Positions 13,594-22,111 are shown, counted from the first letter of the stretch. The stretch: DNA of 32,732 nucleotides from Paenibacillus alginolyticus DSM 5050 = NBRC 15375 (GCF_000422905.1 NZ_AUGY01000091.1:1-32732); one strand, 5' to 3'. Notes: generated by a model from the letters alone, not told the origin. Numbers and translations: made by a program.

Positions 13594-14763
13594 TTACTTC
13601 TTTTTTAATTCGCGCAAGGAGTAGAACGTTCCTCTCCAATTGATGCCACCTTGTTTCCAAGTTAGCCAAACGGAGCGGATGATCGTATATAGGAGCAGGG
13701 AGGCGCTGACAGGAAGCAGGAAAGCTTCATCCCCGCGTTTGCTCATGAGGCGGAACATTAGCTTGCGGTATAGCCATATTTGTAAAATGACAGCGACAGC
13801 ATACGCAGCTCCTCTCCAGTCCCAAAGGAAGATCAGGCCGAGCCAAGGGAATATAAAAAAGATAAGCTGTCCCAGACAAGCGAGTAAAGCAATGGTGTAG
13901 CTGTAGCGAAAGCCGGAGAAAAGGTTTTTCTCCAGACCGATGATCGCTTCCTTGAGGGAGCGGTACCATTCGACTTGAAGGATGTGTTTGCCGGACAGCA
14001 CCTTCTGCCTAAATCCAGCTCGTTTGAGGGAGATGCCTAATTGAAGGTCATCATCAGGTCTTAGGGCAATTGATTTGTGCGTGCCAATCGCTTCATATGC
14101 ACTGCGGCTGACCATGTTAAAGGCGCCTATTCCGATGCCCGGTTCACGGGCGCTGTCAAGGTTGGCACGCCACGGGCGGACGAATAAGGAAAATGAGAAG
14201 AGGAAGAAATGAACGAACCCTCTAAGCAGCGTGCTTCGCGCAATCATGTTAGGAGTCAGCGTGAGATGCTGTACGTCATGTTCCTTCATATAAGTAACCG
14301 CATCTGAAATCGTTCCTGGTGCAAAGATAATATCCGCATCTGTAAAAAGTAAATATTGGCCTCTCGCTTGCTGATACCCTTGGTAGAGGGCATGGTTTTT
14401 GCCAAGCCAGCCTTCAGGCAGAGAGGTGATGTGAATGATTTTCAGCGGTGTGTGTATATCCGTTTTGTGCTGTGACCACTTCCGCAGCTCTTCAAGCCGG
14501 ACACCGGTAGCGTCCTGAGAGCGGTCATTGACGGCGATGATCTCGAGGCGCGGATAATTTTGCGTCAGAAGATGTCGGACGGTTTCTAGGATGGTACTCT
14601 CCTCTTCTTTGGCGGCGATAATGACCGAAACGAGGGGAGGCTTGTCCGGGAGTTTCGTGGATTTGGGCAGAGTATGCAGCAAATGTATGCCTTTAAGCAC
14701 ATCGAAAGTGATATAAAGCCAGTAGAGGAGGGTCAGGATCGCGATAATTCCTAGGGTGGACAT
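13594..14763 (-). CDS. membrane glycosyltransferase family 2
   Basis: 389 residues on the minus strand. ATG 14763 is chosen because AGGAGG lies at 14770-14775 on the complement; an in-frame start 16 codons upstream has no site. Order: N-terminal membrane span (about 1-27); GT-A domain with VSVIIAAKEEE, NDRSQDA (Asp80), the metal-binding TDAD at 141-144, the base region PDDDLQLG at 236-243 and a QVEWYRS motif at 263-269; then three or four C-terminal spans. This layout resembles carotenoid or hopanoid-linked glycosyltransferases (CrtQ/HpnB type). The acceptor is unknown. The neighbour downstream on the same strand, a wall-associated hydrolase-like gene 31 bp on, may be co-transcribed. Confidence 0.87.
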   Translation of the reverse strand: MSTLGIIAILTLLYWLYITFDVLKGIHLLHTLPKSTKLPDKPPLVSVIIAAKEEESTILETVRHLLTQNYPRLEIIAVNDRSQDATGVRLEELRKWSQHKTDIHTPLKIIHITSLPEGWLGKNHALYQGYQQARGQYLLFTDADIIFAPGTISDAVTYMKEHDVQHLTLTPNMIARSTLLRGFVHFFLFSFSLFVRPWRANLDSAREPGIGIGAFNMVSRSAYEAIGTHKSIALRPDDDLQLGISLKRAGFRQKVLSGKHILQVEWYRSLKEAIIGLEKNLFSGFRYSYTIALLACLGQLIFFIFPWLGLIFLWDWRGAAYAVAVILQIWLYRKLMFRLMSKRGDEAFLLPVSASLLLYTIIRSVWLTWKQGGINWRGTFYSLRELKKK

Positions 14764-14899
14764 GGTGTGCCTCCTTAAAGTTTTGCTTTGCAAAACTTGC
14801 ATCGTAAGCATAATCTTGAAAGAATAAGAGTTGACCGCATTATATCATTCATCAGGAGTGAGGGGAAATTTTGCTGGATGCGTGTTAAGGGAGGATCTC

Positions 14900-15433
14900 A
14901 TGGGGGAAGAAGGGACTAAACCGCGGGAGCAGTATTGGAAAAAGATGAATGGCGAACAGTTGGCCATCTTTCTCAAGGCGATTGGGAATAAGTCGGTGAT
15001 GAAGCCGGATTCGTTGGCTTTTGTATGTATAGGAACTGATCGATCAACAGGTGATGCACTAGGCCCGCTTGTCGGGAGCAGACTTGTGGAACTGGGGTAT
15101 CCGCATGTGATTGGAACACTTGAAGCGCCTTGTGATGCGAGTAACCTAGCAGCGCGTTTGCAGGAAATTCCACTTGGCTGTGTGGTAATAGCGATTGATG
15201 CTTGTTTGGGACAGAAGCTGTCAGTGGGCATGTATCAGGTGTCTAATCAGCCATTGGCTCCAGGAAAGTCAGTAGGGAAAGTGCTGCCTGGGGTCGGGGA
15301 TTATACGATCGCGGCTATCGTCAATGCAGACGGGCCTAGACAGTATAGTGTTCTACAAACGACATCGCTGTACAGCGTGTTGAAGATGGCAGATGAAGTG
15401 ACGAAGGCAATCGAGCATGCTTTTCCCATTTAG
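14900..15433 (+). CDS. yyaC: YyaC-type spore protein (DUF1256)
   Basis: 177 residues from ATG 14900 with AAGGGAGGA at 14887-14895; longer in-frame starts lack such a site. The family core is plain: FVCIGTDRSTGDALGPLVGSRL, then GTLEAPCDASNL, IAIDACLG, PLAPGKSVGKVLPGVGDYTIAAIVN and SVLKMADEVTKAIEHAF. YyaC is related to the Gpr/hydrogenase-maturation protease fold and belongs to the sporulation gene set of Bacillales; its substrate is not known to me. It is divergent from the glycosyltransferase gene, and the exporter gene begins 33 bp after it. It shows that the host forms spores. Confidence 0.9.
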   Translation: MGEEGTKPREQYWKKMNGEQLAIFLKAIGNKSVMKPDSLAFVCIGTDRSTGDALGPLVGSRLVELGYPHVIGTLEAPCDASNLAARLQEIPLGCVVIAIDACLGQKLSVGMYQVSNQPLAPGKSVGKVLPGVGDYTIAAIVNADGPRQYSVLQTTSLYSVLKMADEVTKAIEHAFPI

Positions 15434-15466
15434 AAGGCAGCTTAAGGTAGAACGGAGAGATGAATA

Positions 15467-17266
15467 GTGGGACCAGGTGGCATGGGGCGGCTTTCCGATA
15501 GGAATCGGCCTAAGGCGAAGTTAAAGGATGTTTCGGTAAAAAGGATTTTGCGGTTGTTCAAGGGGTATTGGGGACAATTATTGGCGATTATAGGATTGGC
15601 GCTGTTCGCAGCTGTGATTGGTTTAATCCCGCCTCTTGTTATGAAAGAAATTATTGATAAAGCGATTCCGCAAGGCAATATGAAGATTCTGGCAGGGATG
15701 GCGCTGCTCATGATATTTCTGCCTGTCGTAAGCGGAGTACTTGGTGTATGGCAAAATCATCTCAATACCAAAGTAACCCAAGGGGTTATTCGAGATTTAG
15801 GACAATCCTTGTTTCATAATTTGCAGCGGCAATCGATGGCTTTCTTTACGGATGCTCGGTCGGGGGAAATTGTTCAGCGGATCACGGGGGATGTACAAGC
15901 TGTGCAAAGTGTGGTGACTTCGCTGGTTGTGTCCTCGATCACACAGATAGTTATTGTAGTTTCGACCATCGGTATTTTGTTTGCGCTTGATTGGAAACTA
16001 GCCATTATCTCTGTGCTTATTCTTCCATTGTTTGTGCTGCCTGTGAAAAAAGTATCCAAGGTTCGGAAAGAGCTGCGTACGGAAACGCAGAAAGTGCGTT
16101 CGGATATTACTTCTCAGCTTAGCGAAAATTTCGGGATTTCCGGTGCTTTGTTGACTCGTATTTTTGGCAGGGAGAAGCAGCAGGAAATCGAGTTTACGGC
16201 CATGAACCAGAAGGTCATGGATTTGGAGCTGCGGCTCAATCTGGTGGGCCGCTGGTTCGGGATGGCGACGAGCACGCTGGGGCCGTTAGGCACAGCGATT
16301 ATTTATATGTACGGCGGCTACTCTGTCATATCCGGCAGCATGACGCTGGGCTCGATCGTCGCCTTCGCGGCGTATCTTGGCCGGTTGTACATGCCTGTAG
16401 GTATGCTGCTGAACCTACATGTCGAGGTGGCTACTGCGCTAGGCGTGTTCCAGCGCATCTTCGAGTACCAGGACATGGTTCCCGATGTCATGGATGCTGA
16501 GGGGGCGCGGCCGCTAGGCCTGGTCGAGGGGCGTGTGGCTTATAAGCAGGTTTCCTTTGCTTATAAGCCAGGGCAGTACGCGCTGCGGGACGTCACGTTC
16601 GAGGCGCAGCCGGGTGAGATGGTCGCGCTCGTCGGGCCGAGCGGCGCGGGGAAATCGACGCTGATCGGCATGATCGCGCGGCTGTACGACTCGACATCGG
16701 GTGTCGTCGAGGTCGATGGCGTGAACGTCCGCGACGTTCAGCTGGCTTCGCTGCGAGCGCAAATCGCGTACGTGACGCAAGAGTCGTTTCTGTTCCACGC
16801 GACGATTGGCGACAACCTGCGCTTCGCGCGGGAGGACGCTACGCGTGAGGAGATGGAGGCCGCGTGTCGGCAGGCCTACATCCACGACTTTATCGTGTCG
16901 CTTCCCGAAGGGTACGACACGATGGTCGGAGAGCGCGGCCACCGGCTCTCCGGCGGCGAGCGCCAGCGGATCGCGATTGCCCGCGCGATCCTGAAGCGCC
17001 CGCGCATCCTCATCCTCGATGAGGCGACGTCGCACTTGGACTCGGAGTCCGAGTCCTATGTGCAGGCGGCGCTCGAGGAGCTGATGCAAGGGCGCACGAC
17101 GCTGGTGATCGCGCACCGGCTCTCCACGGTGCTGGCCGCCGATCACATTCTGGTGATTGAAGCGGGCAGCGTCGTGGAGCGGGGCACGCACAGCGAGCTG
17201 CTTGCGCTGGATGGGCTGTACGCGCGGCTGTACAGCACGCAGTTCGCTAGTGTTACTGAGGAGTAG
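15467..17266 (+). CDS. MsbA-like ABC exporter (fused membrane and ATPase domains)
   Basis: 599 residues from GTG 15467 with GGAGAGA at 15454-15460. The N-terminal half (about 30-330) is a six-span type-1 exporter domain. The ATPase half has Walker A GPSGAGKST (about 390-398), a Q-loop in YVTQE, the signature LSGGERQR (about 494), Walker B ILILDEATS (about 515-523) and the H-loop IAHRLST. Such half-transporters form homodimers and export lipids, peptides or drugs. Base composition changes sharply within the gene: the first 700 bp resemble the neighbourhood, while from about 16240 onwards it is strongly GC-rich. Reading frame and motifs stay intact across the change. Confidence 0.93.
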   Translation: MGPGGMGRLSDRNRPKAKLKDVSVKRILRLFKGYWGQLLAIIGLALFAAVIGLIPPLVMKEIIDKAIPQGNMKILAGMALLMIFLPVVSGVLGVWQNHLNTKVTQGVIRDLGQSLFHNLQRQSMAFFTDARSGEIVQRITGDVQAVQSVVTSLVVSSITQIVIVVSTIGILFALDWKLAIISVLILPLFVLPVKKVSKVRKELRTETQKVRSDITSQLSENFGISGALLTRIFGREKQQEIEFTAMNQKVMDLELRLNLVGRWFGMATSTLGPLGTAIIYMYGGYSVISGSMTLGSIVAFAAYLGRLYMPVGMLLNLHVEVATALGVFQRIFEYQDMVPDVMDAEGARPLGLVEGRVAYKQVSFAYKPGQYALRDVTFEAQPGEMVALVGPSGAGKSTLIGMIARLYDSTSGVVEVDGVNVRDVQLASLRAQIAYVTQESFLFHATIGDNLRFAREDATREEMEAACRQAYIHDFIVSLPEGYDTMVGERGHRLSGGERQRIAIARAILKRPRILILDEATSHLDSESESYVQAALEELMQGRTTLVIAHRLSTVLAADHILVIEAGSVVERGTHSELLALDGLYARLYSTQFASVTEE

Positions 17267-17587
17267 ATGTGCGCGACCACGGCTGTTGATAGGCCATGGC
17301 ATGGTCATGGTCACGGGCTGTCACAAAGTAGATAAACACATTAGAGCGGCTAGCCTCTTCATAGATAGGCTTTCCATTTTCCAAGGGTAGGCTCCACTTA
17401 AAGGAACGTAGAAGAATAACGGCACTAACTCAGGGGAATAAGATAAACAAAGGTATCATGGTTTATCTAACTTTAAGGAGTCTAATTTGATGACAAGGAG
17501 AAATTGGAAGCTATCATTCAGATATCTTGACAAAACATTCTGTAACTAATAGTATTACAGTATAAAAATGAATAGGGGTCATCCAAC
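17267..17587 (+). other. 321-bp intergenic region with a possible micro-ORF
   Basis: It holds an 8-bp inverted repeat (17441-17448/17461-17468) and the promoter at 17527-17555. A 19-codon ORF (ATG 17489, preceded by AAGGAG at 17475-17480, ending TAA 17548) overlaps that promoter. I give the micro-ORF low weight. Confidence 0.4.
17527..17560 (+). promoter_or_regulatory. promoter with overlapping CTGTAA-N9-TTACAG repeat
   Basis: TTGACA at 17527-17532 and TAGTAT at 17550-17555 with 17 bp between them. An inverted repeat (arms 17540-17545 and 17555-17560) overlaps the -10 box, the place for a repressor site. The regulator is unknown. Confidence 0.5.
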
Positions 17588-17887
17588 ATGAAATGTAAAA
17601 TCAATCGAAATGCCGCTAAGGTTTTAAAAAATATGCTGAGTAGTGAAGAAGCTGTAGGGAAGATGATTCGTGTATTTATTACGCTGAATCATGGAGATCA
17701 TGCTCATTATGATGTGAAGCTGGATACACCTACTGAACATGATGAAATCGTAGAAACAGACAAAGACATTGAAATTTTACTAGATAAACGAGAAAACCTT
17801 TTAGATGGGGTTTGGATTCAATATTTTCATGTGCCTGAAGAAGGTTTTTTTATAACGAACCCTTCAACTGGATTTCTTGAAAAATAA
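17588..17887 (+). CDS. HesB/IscA-like fold protein without cysteine ligands
   Basis: 99 residues from ATG 17588 with AGGGGT at 17573-17578. The C-terminal part follows the A-type iron-sulfur carrier pattern: an opening helix INRNAAKVLKNMLSS, the strand DIEILLDKRENLLDGVWIQYF, and GFFITNP where IscA has GFKFNNP. The three cluster-binding cysteines of that family are absent; the only Cys is residue 3. It is thus either a degenerate HesB-like protein with another job or a small-protein family that only looks similar. The next gene follows after a terminator. Confidence 0.5.
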   Translation: MKCKINRNAAKVLKNMLSSEEAVGKMIRVFITLNHGDHAHYDVKLDTPTEHDEIVETDKDIEILLDKRENLLDGVWIQYFHVPEEGFFITNPSTGFLEK

Positions 17888-17927
17888 GAGAATGCTTGCT
17901 TAAGTAACAATCTCAGATGGTTGAGAA

Positions 17928-17957
17928 CCCCCATGTTTCTACACATGGGTTATTTTT
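17928..17957 (+). terminator. intrinsic terminator after the HesB-like gene
   Basis: CCCATGT (17930-17936) pairs with ACATGGG (17943-17949), followed by TTATTTTTAT. It lies 19 bp before the start codon of the next gene, so it may also act as an attenuator for that gene. Confidence 0.65.
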
Positions 17958-17975
17958 ATATTGGAGGAGTTTCAA

Positions 17976-18284
17976 ATGGGTCAACGCTATCGGATTACAA
18001 GAGCACTTCAGGAAAAGGACAATTCGGAGAAAACAATATCTTTGGAAGAGTGCAAACAGTATTTTACCTCTAAACCGGACTTTTCCTATACATCCGTGTT
18101 TACGGTGACAGGTACTACCAGCATGTCTATTGAGGGAGATTTCTTTATGTGGAGCTACGGCGGTACAAAGATTCCATTCCGGCATTATCAGGGAGATATT
18201 TACGTATCCGGAACCAATGAAGCAGTGATCCCCAAAATGACGGAGGTTGCGGGCGATTTGGGAGCGGATGTGCTGGAAGGGTAA
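17976..18284 (+). CDS. unrecognised small protein, 102 residues
   Basis: Starts at ATG 17976 with GGAGGA at 17963-17968 (an upstream in-frame TTG 17961 lies before that site). No signal peptide or membrane span. The sequence is mixed alpha/beta: a charged N-terminal third (RITRALQEKDNSEKT), then FSYTSVFTVTG, SIEGDFFMWSYGGTKIPFRHYQGDIYVSGTNEAVIPKM and an acidic end. The pattern suggests a small beta barrel. No family recognised. Downstream are a 7-bp hairpin at 18297-18321 and a terminator at 18364. Confidence 0.7.
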   Translation: MGQRYRITRALQEKDNSEKTISLEECKQYFTSKPDFSYTSVFTVTGTTSMSIEGDFFMWSYGGTKIPFRHYQGDIYVSGTNEAVIPKMTEVAGDLGADVLEG

Positions 18285-18583
18285 AATTGGAGTCGTTTCA
18301 GCTATAGCTTTCTGAGCTGAAGCATACCAAATTGGACTCTAACTAGGCTCAAATAACCATATGAAAAGGCAGCCGGCAGATGGCTGCCTTTTTAATTTAC
18401 AGCGCAGCATTGTTAACTGAATTAATCTGAAGTTTTGTTTTTTGGACCAATTTTTTTTCATGGCAGCCTTTTGGTCAGATAAAGGGCAGTATCGTGCTTT
18501 TTGATTTGGAATAATGTGGTATTATTGTAGTCAGACAATTTACGAAAGGAAACGGTTGAACTTTTAAGAAAGGAGAGATACGA
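18285..18583 (+). other. 299-bp intergenic region
   Basis: It contains a TTCAGCT/AGCTGAA hairpin (18297-18303/18315-18321) and the terminator at 18364-18393. Beyond that it is AT-rich, and only poor promoter candidates were found in front of the HIT gene. Confidence 0.5.
18364..18393 (+). terminator. intrinsic terminator
   Basis: AAAAGGCAGCC (18364-18374) pairs with GGCTGCCTTTT (18382-18392), ending in a T-run. Confidence 0.85.
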
Positions 18584-19000
18584 ATGGATTGCCTCGGGTG
18601 TCGAATTTCTAATGGGATGGAGCCAAACGTAAATATTATTTTCGAGAATGAGTTGATAGCCTGTGTTCTTGATATCGCTCCGTTTAACGAAGGTCATACG
18701 CTAATACTCCCCAAACAACACTTTTGGGACGTCGAAGATATGGATACTGGTACTGCGCACTGCATAATGGATACTTCAATGAAAATATCTAAGATATTAA
18801 AACAAATATTTCAGCCAGACGGCATTTCTATATGCCAGAACGGCGGGGTATTTAACGACTTAACACACTATCATATGCACATTATTCCAAGATACAAAGG
18901 TGACGGATTCACCTGGAGCGAACCGCTATTCCCTAATGGCGCAGAAAAACGTTTAAGAGGAACTAGAGATAGAATCGTAAATGCACTAAATTCTTTGTAA
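18584..19000 (+). CDS. HIT family nucleotide hydrolase
   Basis: 138 residues from ATG 18584 with AAGGAGAG at 18569-18576. The HIT signature HYHMHIIPR is at about residues 104-112, with the active histidine in the middle, and the usual N-terminal DIAPFNEGHTLILPKQH lies at about 30-46. Cysteines 3 and 6 (CLGC) resemble the start of the zinc-binding form of the family, but only one half is present. HIT proteins cleave AMP- or dinucleoside-type substrates. CsaA follows 104 bp later without a terminator between them. Confidence 0.9.
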   Translation: MDCLGCRISNGMEPNVNIIFENELIACVLDIAPFNEGHTLILPKQHFWDVEDMDTGTAHCIMDTSMKISKILKQIFQPDGISICQNGGVFNDLTHYHMHIIPRYKGDGFTWSEPLFPNGAEKRLRGTRDRIVNALNSL

Positions 19001-19104
19001 CGGGAAACGAGATTTGAAGAAATACCGTCATGTTTGATTTATTTTGTGGAGGGACCCAGTGAATGTAGTTGATAGCTTAATTATCAAAAATGGAGGCATC
19101 GATC

Positions 19105-19434
19105 GTGGTCACAATTGAGGATTTTATGAAATTAGATATCCGTGTCGGTACTGTAATTAAAGCAGAACCTTTTCCGGAAGCTCGAAAACCTGCAATAAAA
19201 TTAGAAATCGATTTTGGAGAGATGGGTATTAAACGTTCCTCTGCTCAGATTACACAAAGATATGAATGCGAACAGCTTATTGGACGACAAGTCATCGCCG
19301 TCATGAATTTTCCTGTTAGACGCATCGCAGGTTTTAAATCTGAGGTGTTGGTCATTGGCGGTGTTCCAGAAGAAGGTGATGTGGTTCTCTTAAAACCGGA
19401 TGAACCTGTTAAAAACGGTACACCAGTTGTGTGA
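19105..19434 (+). CDS. csaA: CsaA tRNA-binding/export chaperone
   Basis: 109 residues. GTG 19105 is chosen because GGAGG (19092-19096) is 8 bases upstream and the start then matches the B. subtilis protein; an ATG at 19090 overlaps that site. The single tRNA-binding OB-fold domain is almost complete from memory of B. subtilis CsaA: FMKLDIRVGTVIKAEPFPEARKPAIKLEIDFG, SSAQITQRY, QVIAVMNFPVRRIAGFKSEVLV and GDVVLLKPDEPV. CsaA forms dimers and helps some pre-proteins reach the Sec machinery. Normal length. Confidence 0.93.
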   Translation: MVTIEDFMKLDIRVGTVIKAEPFPEARKPAIKLEIDFGEMGIKRSSAQITQRYECEQLIGRQVIAVMNFPVRRIAGFKSEVLVIGGVPEEGDVVLLKPDEPVKNGTPVV

Positions 19435-19686
19435 GCATTAGTAGATACAGGACACTTGGGGTCGGGAGGGTACTTCCGATCTCTTTGTGCTGCTTAAATG
19501 TCGACAAAATAAGCGTTTCGCTCATCTATAATGTGACAAACTTTTATCCAATGAAAACTTATAATATGATTTGACCCCAAAAAGGTTGGTCTTCAGATTA
19601 GTCTCATAGTACCTTTTAAACGCTTCAAAGTGTGAAAAGTGGAAATCTTTTGGCCGTTTTGTAACCGTGAGGCAAGTGACATTAGA

Positions 19687-20544
19687 TTATGCCGTTCTTG
19701 CTTTGTACTTCGTCGCTGATTTGAAGTTGTAGGCTAGAATTTTAGCATGTATCCAGATTTTTGAGCGCAGAAGTCCCCTGACAGGGAGATCGTCTATTTG
19801 GAATCCCCGTCTTAGTGCAGACACAACGCCCTCGACGCCAGCTCTGAATTTTGAGAGTTCCCGGTGTCTTTCAGTTCCCATACTGCTACGTATCGAATCC
19901 GATTGAAGTTTTGTTTCTGTGAAGCGAACGTTGTTATATTTCTGTTGTTCTTTCATGGGGCATTGTTCTCGAAGTGGACAAACGGCACAATTGTTTTTGT
20001 CAAATTTGGCTGTATATAATTGTTTACTTGCTTCGTAAGTGGCACGAATCGGTTCGTAACCTGCTGGACATTTGACGATGAGTTGCTTTTCATTTCTTTC
20101 GAATTGCTGAACAGGTAAGGTTTCTTTCGCTGCTTTACGACCTGTCATACTAGAAAGATTCAGTTCGATGTGTTTTTCCTTTGCTGCTTCTATGCTAGTC
20201 TGTCTGTAATAAGCGCCATCGGCAGCCAGGATCTTGATCTGAGCCGCAAGGGGATCATCTTGAATAAATGCTTCACCGAATGCAGCGTCGCTGTGCGTAT
20301 TCTGCTTCACATCGTGACTAAGGATCAAACCGACATTCTTTTTGGGATCACGGACTTCAACCAGATTAACAGACAACCCAACATGGCCTTTGCCACCCTT
20401 ATTACGGTAAGTAGCGTCTGGGTCTGAGGGGTTTTGCAAGCTCTCTGGTGAAATCTGCTTGGCATCGATCGCGATCGCGATTCCTTCTTCGGTTTCAATA
20501 CATTGTTCATTGAGTAAACGAGAAAGATGCTGGAATTCTTTCAT
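19687..20544 (-). CDS. IS1182 transposase, C-terminal DDE part
   Basis: 285 residues from ATG 20544. It carries the catalytic core: AIAIDAKQISPESL (first Asp region), ILAADGAYYRQ (second Asp), and the zinc-knuckle segment NNCAVCPLREQCPMKEQQ, then ERHRELSKFRAGVEGVVSALRRGF holding the catalytic Glu. Together with the upstream part it would be about 530 residues, the normal length of an IS1182 transposase. Split by a frame change, so the element is probably inactive. Confidence 0.85.
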   Translation of the reverse strand: MKEFQHLSRLLNEQCIETEEGIAIAIDAKQISPESLQNPSDPDATYRNKGGKGHVGLSVNLVEVRDPKKNVGLILSHDVKQNTHSDAAFGEAFIQDDPLAAQIKILAADGAYYRQTSIEAAKEKHIELNLSSMTGRKAAKETLPVQQFERNEKQLIVKCPAGYEPIRATYEASKQLYTAKFDKNNCAVCPLREQCPMKEQQKYNNVRFTETKLQSDSIRSSMGTERHRELSKFRAGVEGVVSALRRGFQIDDLPVRGLLRSKIWIHAKILAYNFKSATKYKARTA

Positions 20545-21275
20545 TTCGCGCCACTCCGGATGTGTACAGCATGACGATACAACGTTGCAGCTTGCTCAAT
20601 TTGAAAGTCCAGCTTGGATCCAGCTTCCGCGCTTTTTGTATGATATAGCGTTTGGTTGAGGTGTTCTTCTTTCAGATAGTCTTGAAAACCTTCTGGTACG
20701 AAGTCGGCATCTAACTTGTTAAGCCCTTTGACCATGTTTTGAACGACTTTGTACACAAGTTCAAGACGGCTCAGCTTCTTGCAAGAGCTGCTGAACATAA
20801 AGGAATCCATCCGGGCCATGCTTTTATCCAAATGAATGACTTCAGCCAGCTTCTGAGACAGAGCATCGGTTTCTTGCTTTAATAAGTCTTCCTGGGTCTT
20901 GCTTTCATGTTCAACTAAGCGCTGCCTAAAGTTCGTGATCGTGTTGATGCAAATACTCTCTTTTTCAAAGTCGCTGATCCCAAGCGCATATTGATAACGG
21001 TAATCGAAGTACAATGATCCCATCAGTTGATCATCGGTCAGATTGTGCAGCTCTTTGAGAATGAGTAAGCTAACCAGGATATTCACAGGTTTGTTCGGGC
21101 GGCTATATTGGGAACTGTAGAGCGTAGAAAACCGATCTTCGTCAATGGATAGAAAGATGTCGTTGTAGAAATCCTCAGCCCAACTTTTACGAAGATTCTC
21201 TACGATCGATTTAGGTATATTCATGAATGGATCGTCTATCGATATTTGCTGTTCTTTTCTGCCACGTTTATACAT
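20541..21275 (-). CDS. IS1182 transposase, N-terminal part
   Basis: 244 residues on the minus strand, starting at ATG 21275. The N-terminal domain (DUF772-like) shows SQYSRPNKPVNILVSLLILKELHNLTDDQLMGSLYFDYRYQYALG and a TITNFRQRL block. The ORF ends in HIRSGAK and a stop that overlaps by 4 bases the ATG of the second part. In the other frame the same bases read EWREMKEF, which would continue the family sequence smoothly, so one base seems to have been lost near 20553. Whether a frameshift rescues it is unknown; reinitiation at ATGA could make the second part as a separate chain. Confidence 0.85.
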   Translation of the reverse strand: MYKRGRKEQQISIDDPFMNIPKSIVENLRKSWAEDFYNDIFLSIDEDRFSTLYSSQYSRPNKPVNILVSLLILKELHNLTDDQLMGSLYFDYRYQYALGISDFEKESICINTITNFRQRLVEHESKTQEDLLKQETDALSQKLAEVIHLDKSMARMDSFMFSSSCKKLSRLELVYKVVQNMVKGLNKLDADFVPEGFQDYLKEEHLNQTLYHTKSAEAGSKLDFQIEQAATLYRHAVHIRSGAK

Positions 21276-21432
21276 GTTTCCAACCCCCGAGAACCGTACT
21301 ATTTGACTTAATTATACCATTTCCGTGGGCATTCTTGGGGAATTTACGCTGATTTCAACCTTTTTGGGGGAGAATCATATTTATCTTTATGTTAAACGAA
21401 AATAAAAGTAACTAAAATCGAGGAGAAACATA

Positions 21433-21753
21433 ATGGATGATCGTAAATATTTAAAAAATTGCATTATTGCTTTTATTATTGGGTTGATCTTAATTGGTTC
21501 TGGAGGATTCAAAGATCAGCTACAAAGTGGCCATTATTGGGTGCTTCTATTTGTCGGTTATGTTGGAGTATCTCTCTATGTTGGTTGGCGGATTCTTCGC
21601 TCATTGTTCATTGATTCCTTGAAGACCGGCAATATCATTGGCTGCCTAGTTATACCTGTTTTAATTCCTATATGTATCATAGGTTCGTTTTTAATAGGGA
21701 TGTTTGCTAGTATTCCGATGGTGCTTCGTTCAATATTACGAATACGTAGATAA
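21433..21753 (+). CDS. small four-span membrane protein, unknown
   Basis: 106 residues from ATG 21433 with GAGGAGA at 21420-21426. Three or four hydrophobic segments (about residues 9-26, 36-53, 70-90) and a basic C-terminus RSILRIRR. No signal of a known family. The IS1182 right end is only 52 bp upstream, so its native promoter may have been cut off. It is the first gene of a co-directional cluster with a CxxC protein, a NERD protein and a Pro/Thr-rich anchored protein. Confidence 0.65.
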   Translation: MDDRKYLKNCIIAFIIGLILIGSGGFKDQLQSGHYWVLLFVGYVGVSLYVGWRILRSLFIDSLKTGNIIGCLVIPVLIPICIIGSFLIGMFASIPMVLRSILRIRR

Positions 21754-21850
21754 GCAGCTACTGGCGATGTTACCTGGTTAGGTGGGCGGCCAGCGCTGTA
21801 ATAAGAGTGACGTTAGATTGAGCAGCTGAATAATGAAAGAGGTGATACTC

Positions 21851-22111
21851 CTGCAAGACATAATATGTGGTGCTTGTGCACAGAAAACCAAATTACCCCT
21901 TGAGGAACGTGTAAACATTGCACTTTCAATTAGAAGAGGTGAATCATATTTGTGTAAGATATGTCTAACCATCAAGTTGCTCCCATTAAATCGTAATCAA
22001 GATCAAGCAGTGACTATTGAAGAAGAAGTTCCTGAAACTCCGTTCGTAAGCAGTAGTAGGGAACACCGGATTTCGTCGCAAATCATTGAACAAATCCGTT
22101 TGTTTGATTGA
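21851..22111 (+). CDS. small CxxC zinc-ribbon-like protein
   Basis: Start is uncertain: ATG 21833 has no site, while AAGAGGTGAT (21836-21845) fits a CTG start at 21851, which is used here (about 86 residues). Two CxxC pairs, CGAC near the N-terminus and CKIC about 30 residues later, would make a zinc ribbon. The second half is polar and acidic (TIEEEVPETPF) and ends in a short helix ISSQIIEQIRLFD. No family recognised. Zinc ribbons of this size often touch nucleic acid, and the NERD nuclease-like gene begins 57 bp downstream. Confidence 0.6.
   Translation: MQDIICGACAQKTKLPLEERVNIALSIRRGESYLCKICLTIKLLPLNRNQDQAVTIEEEVPETPFVSSSREHRISSQIIEQIRLFD

Larger units (their letters stand above)
19563..21380 (-). 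mobile_element. IS1182-type insertion sequence
   Basis: About 1.8 kb. Left terminal repeat 19564-19588 and right terminal repeat 21356-21380 are inverted copies with 3 mismatches in 25; the shared core is CCCCAAAAAGGTTG. TTAT flanks both ends (19559-19562 and 21381-21384), a possible 4-bp target duplication. The transposase is on the minus strand and in two overlapping frames. The insertion separates csaA from the NERD cluster. Confidence 0.85.

Noticed and set aside
14808..14844. Sigma-F or sigma-G promoter for yyaC
   Set aside because: CATTATA at 14838 resembles a sigma-G -10, but no -35 lies at the required distance.
14845..15231. 128-codon minus-strand ORF opposite yyaC
   Set aside because: Antisense to a clear YyaC protein, no start site.
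16514..17314. 266-codon minus-strand ORF opposite the ABC exporter
   Set aside because: It is antisense to an intact ATPase domain and results from the GC-rich third codon positions there; the product is arginine-rich with no family pattern.
19458..19497. GGGGTCGGGAGG... as the missing second Tn3 terminal repeat
   Set aside because: Only the first six bases match; the inner ACGCTAAG end is absent and the length does not fit.
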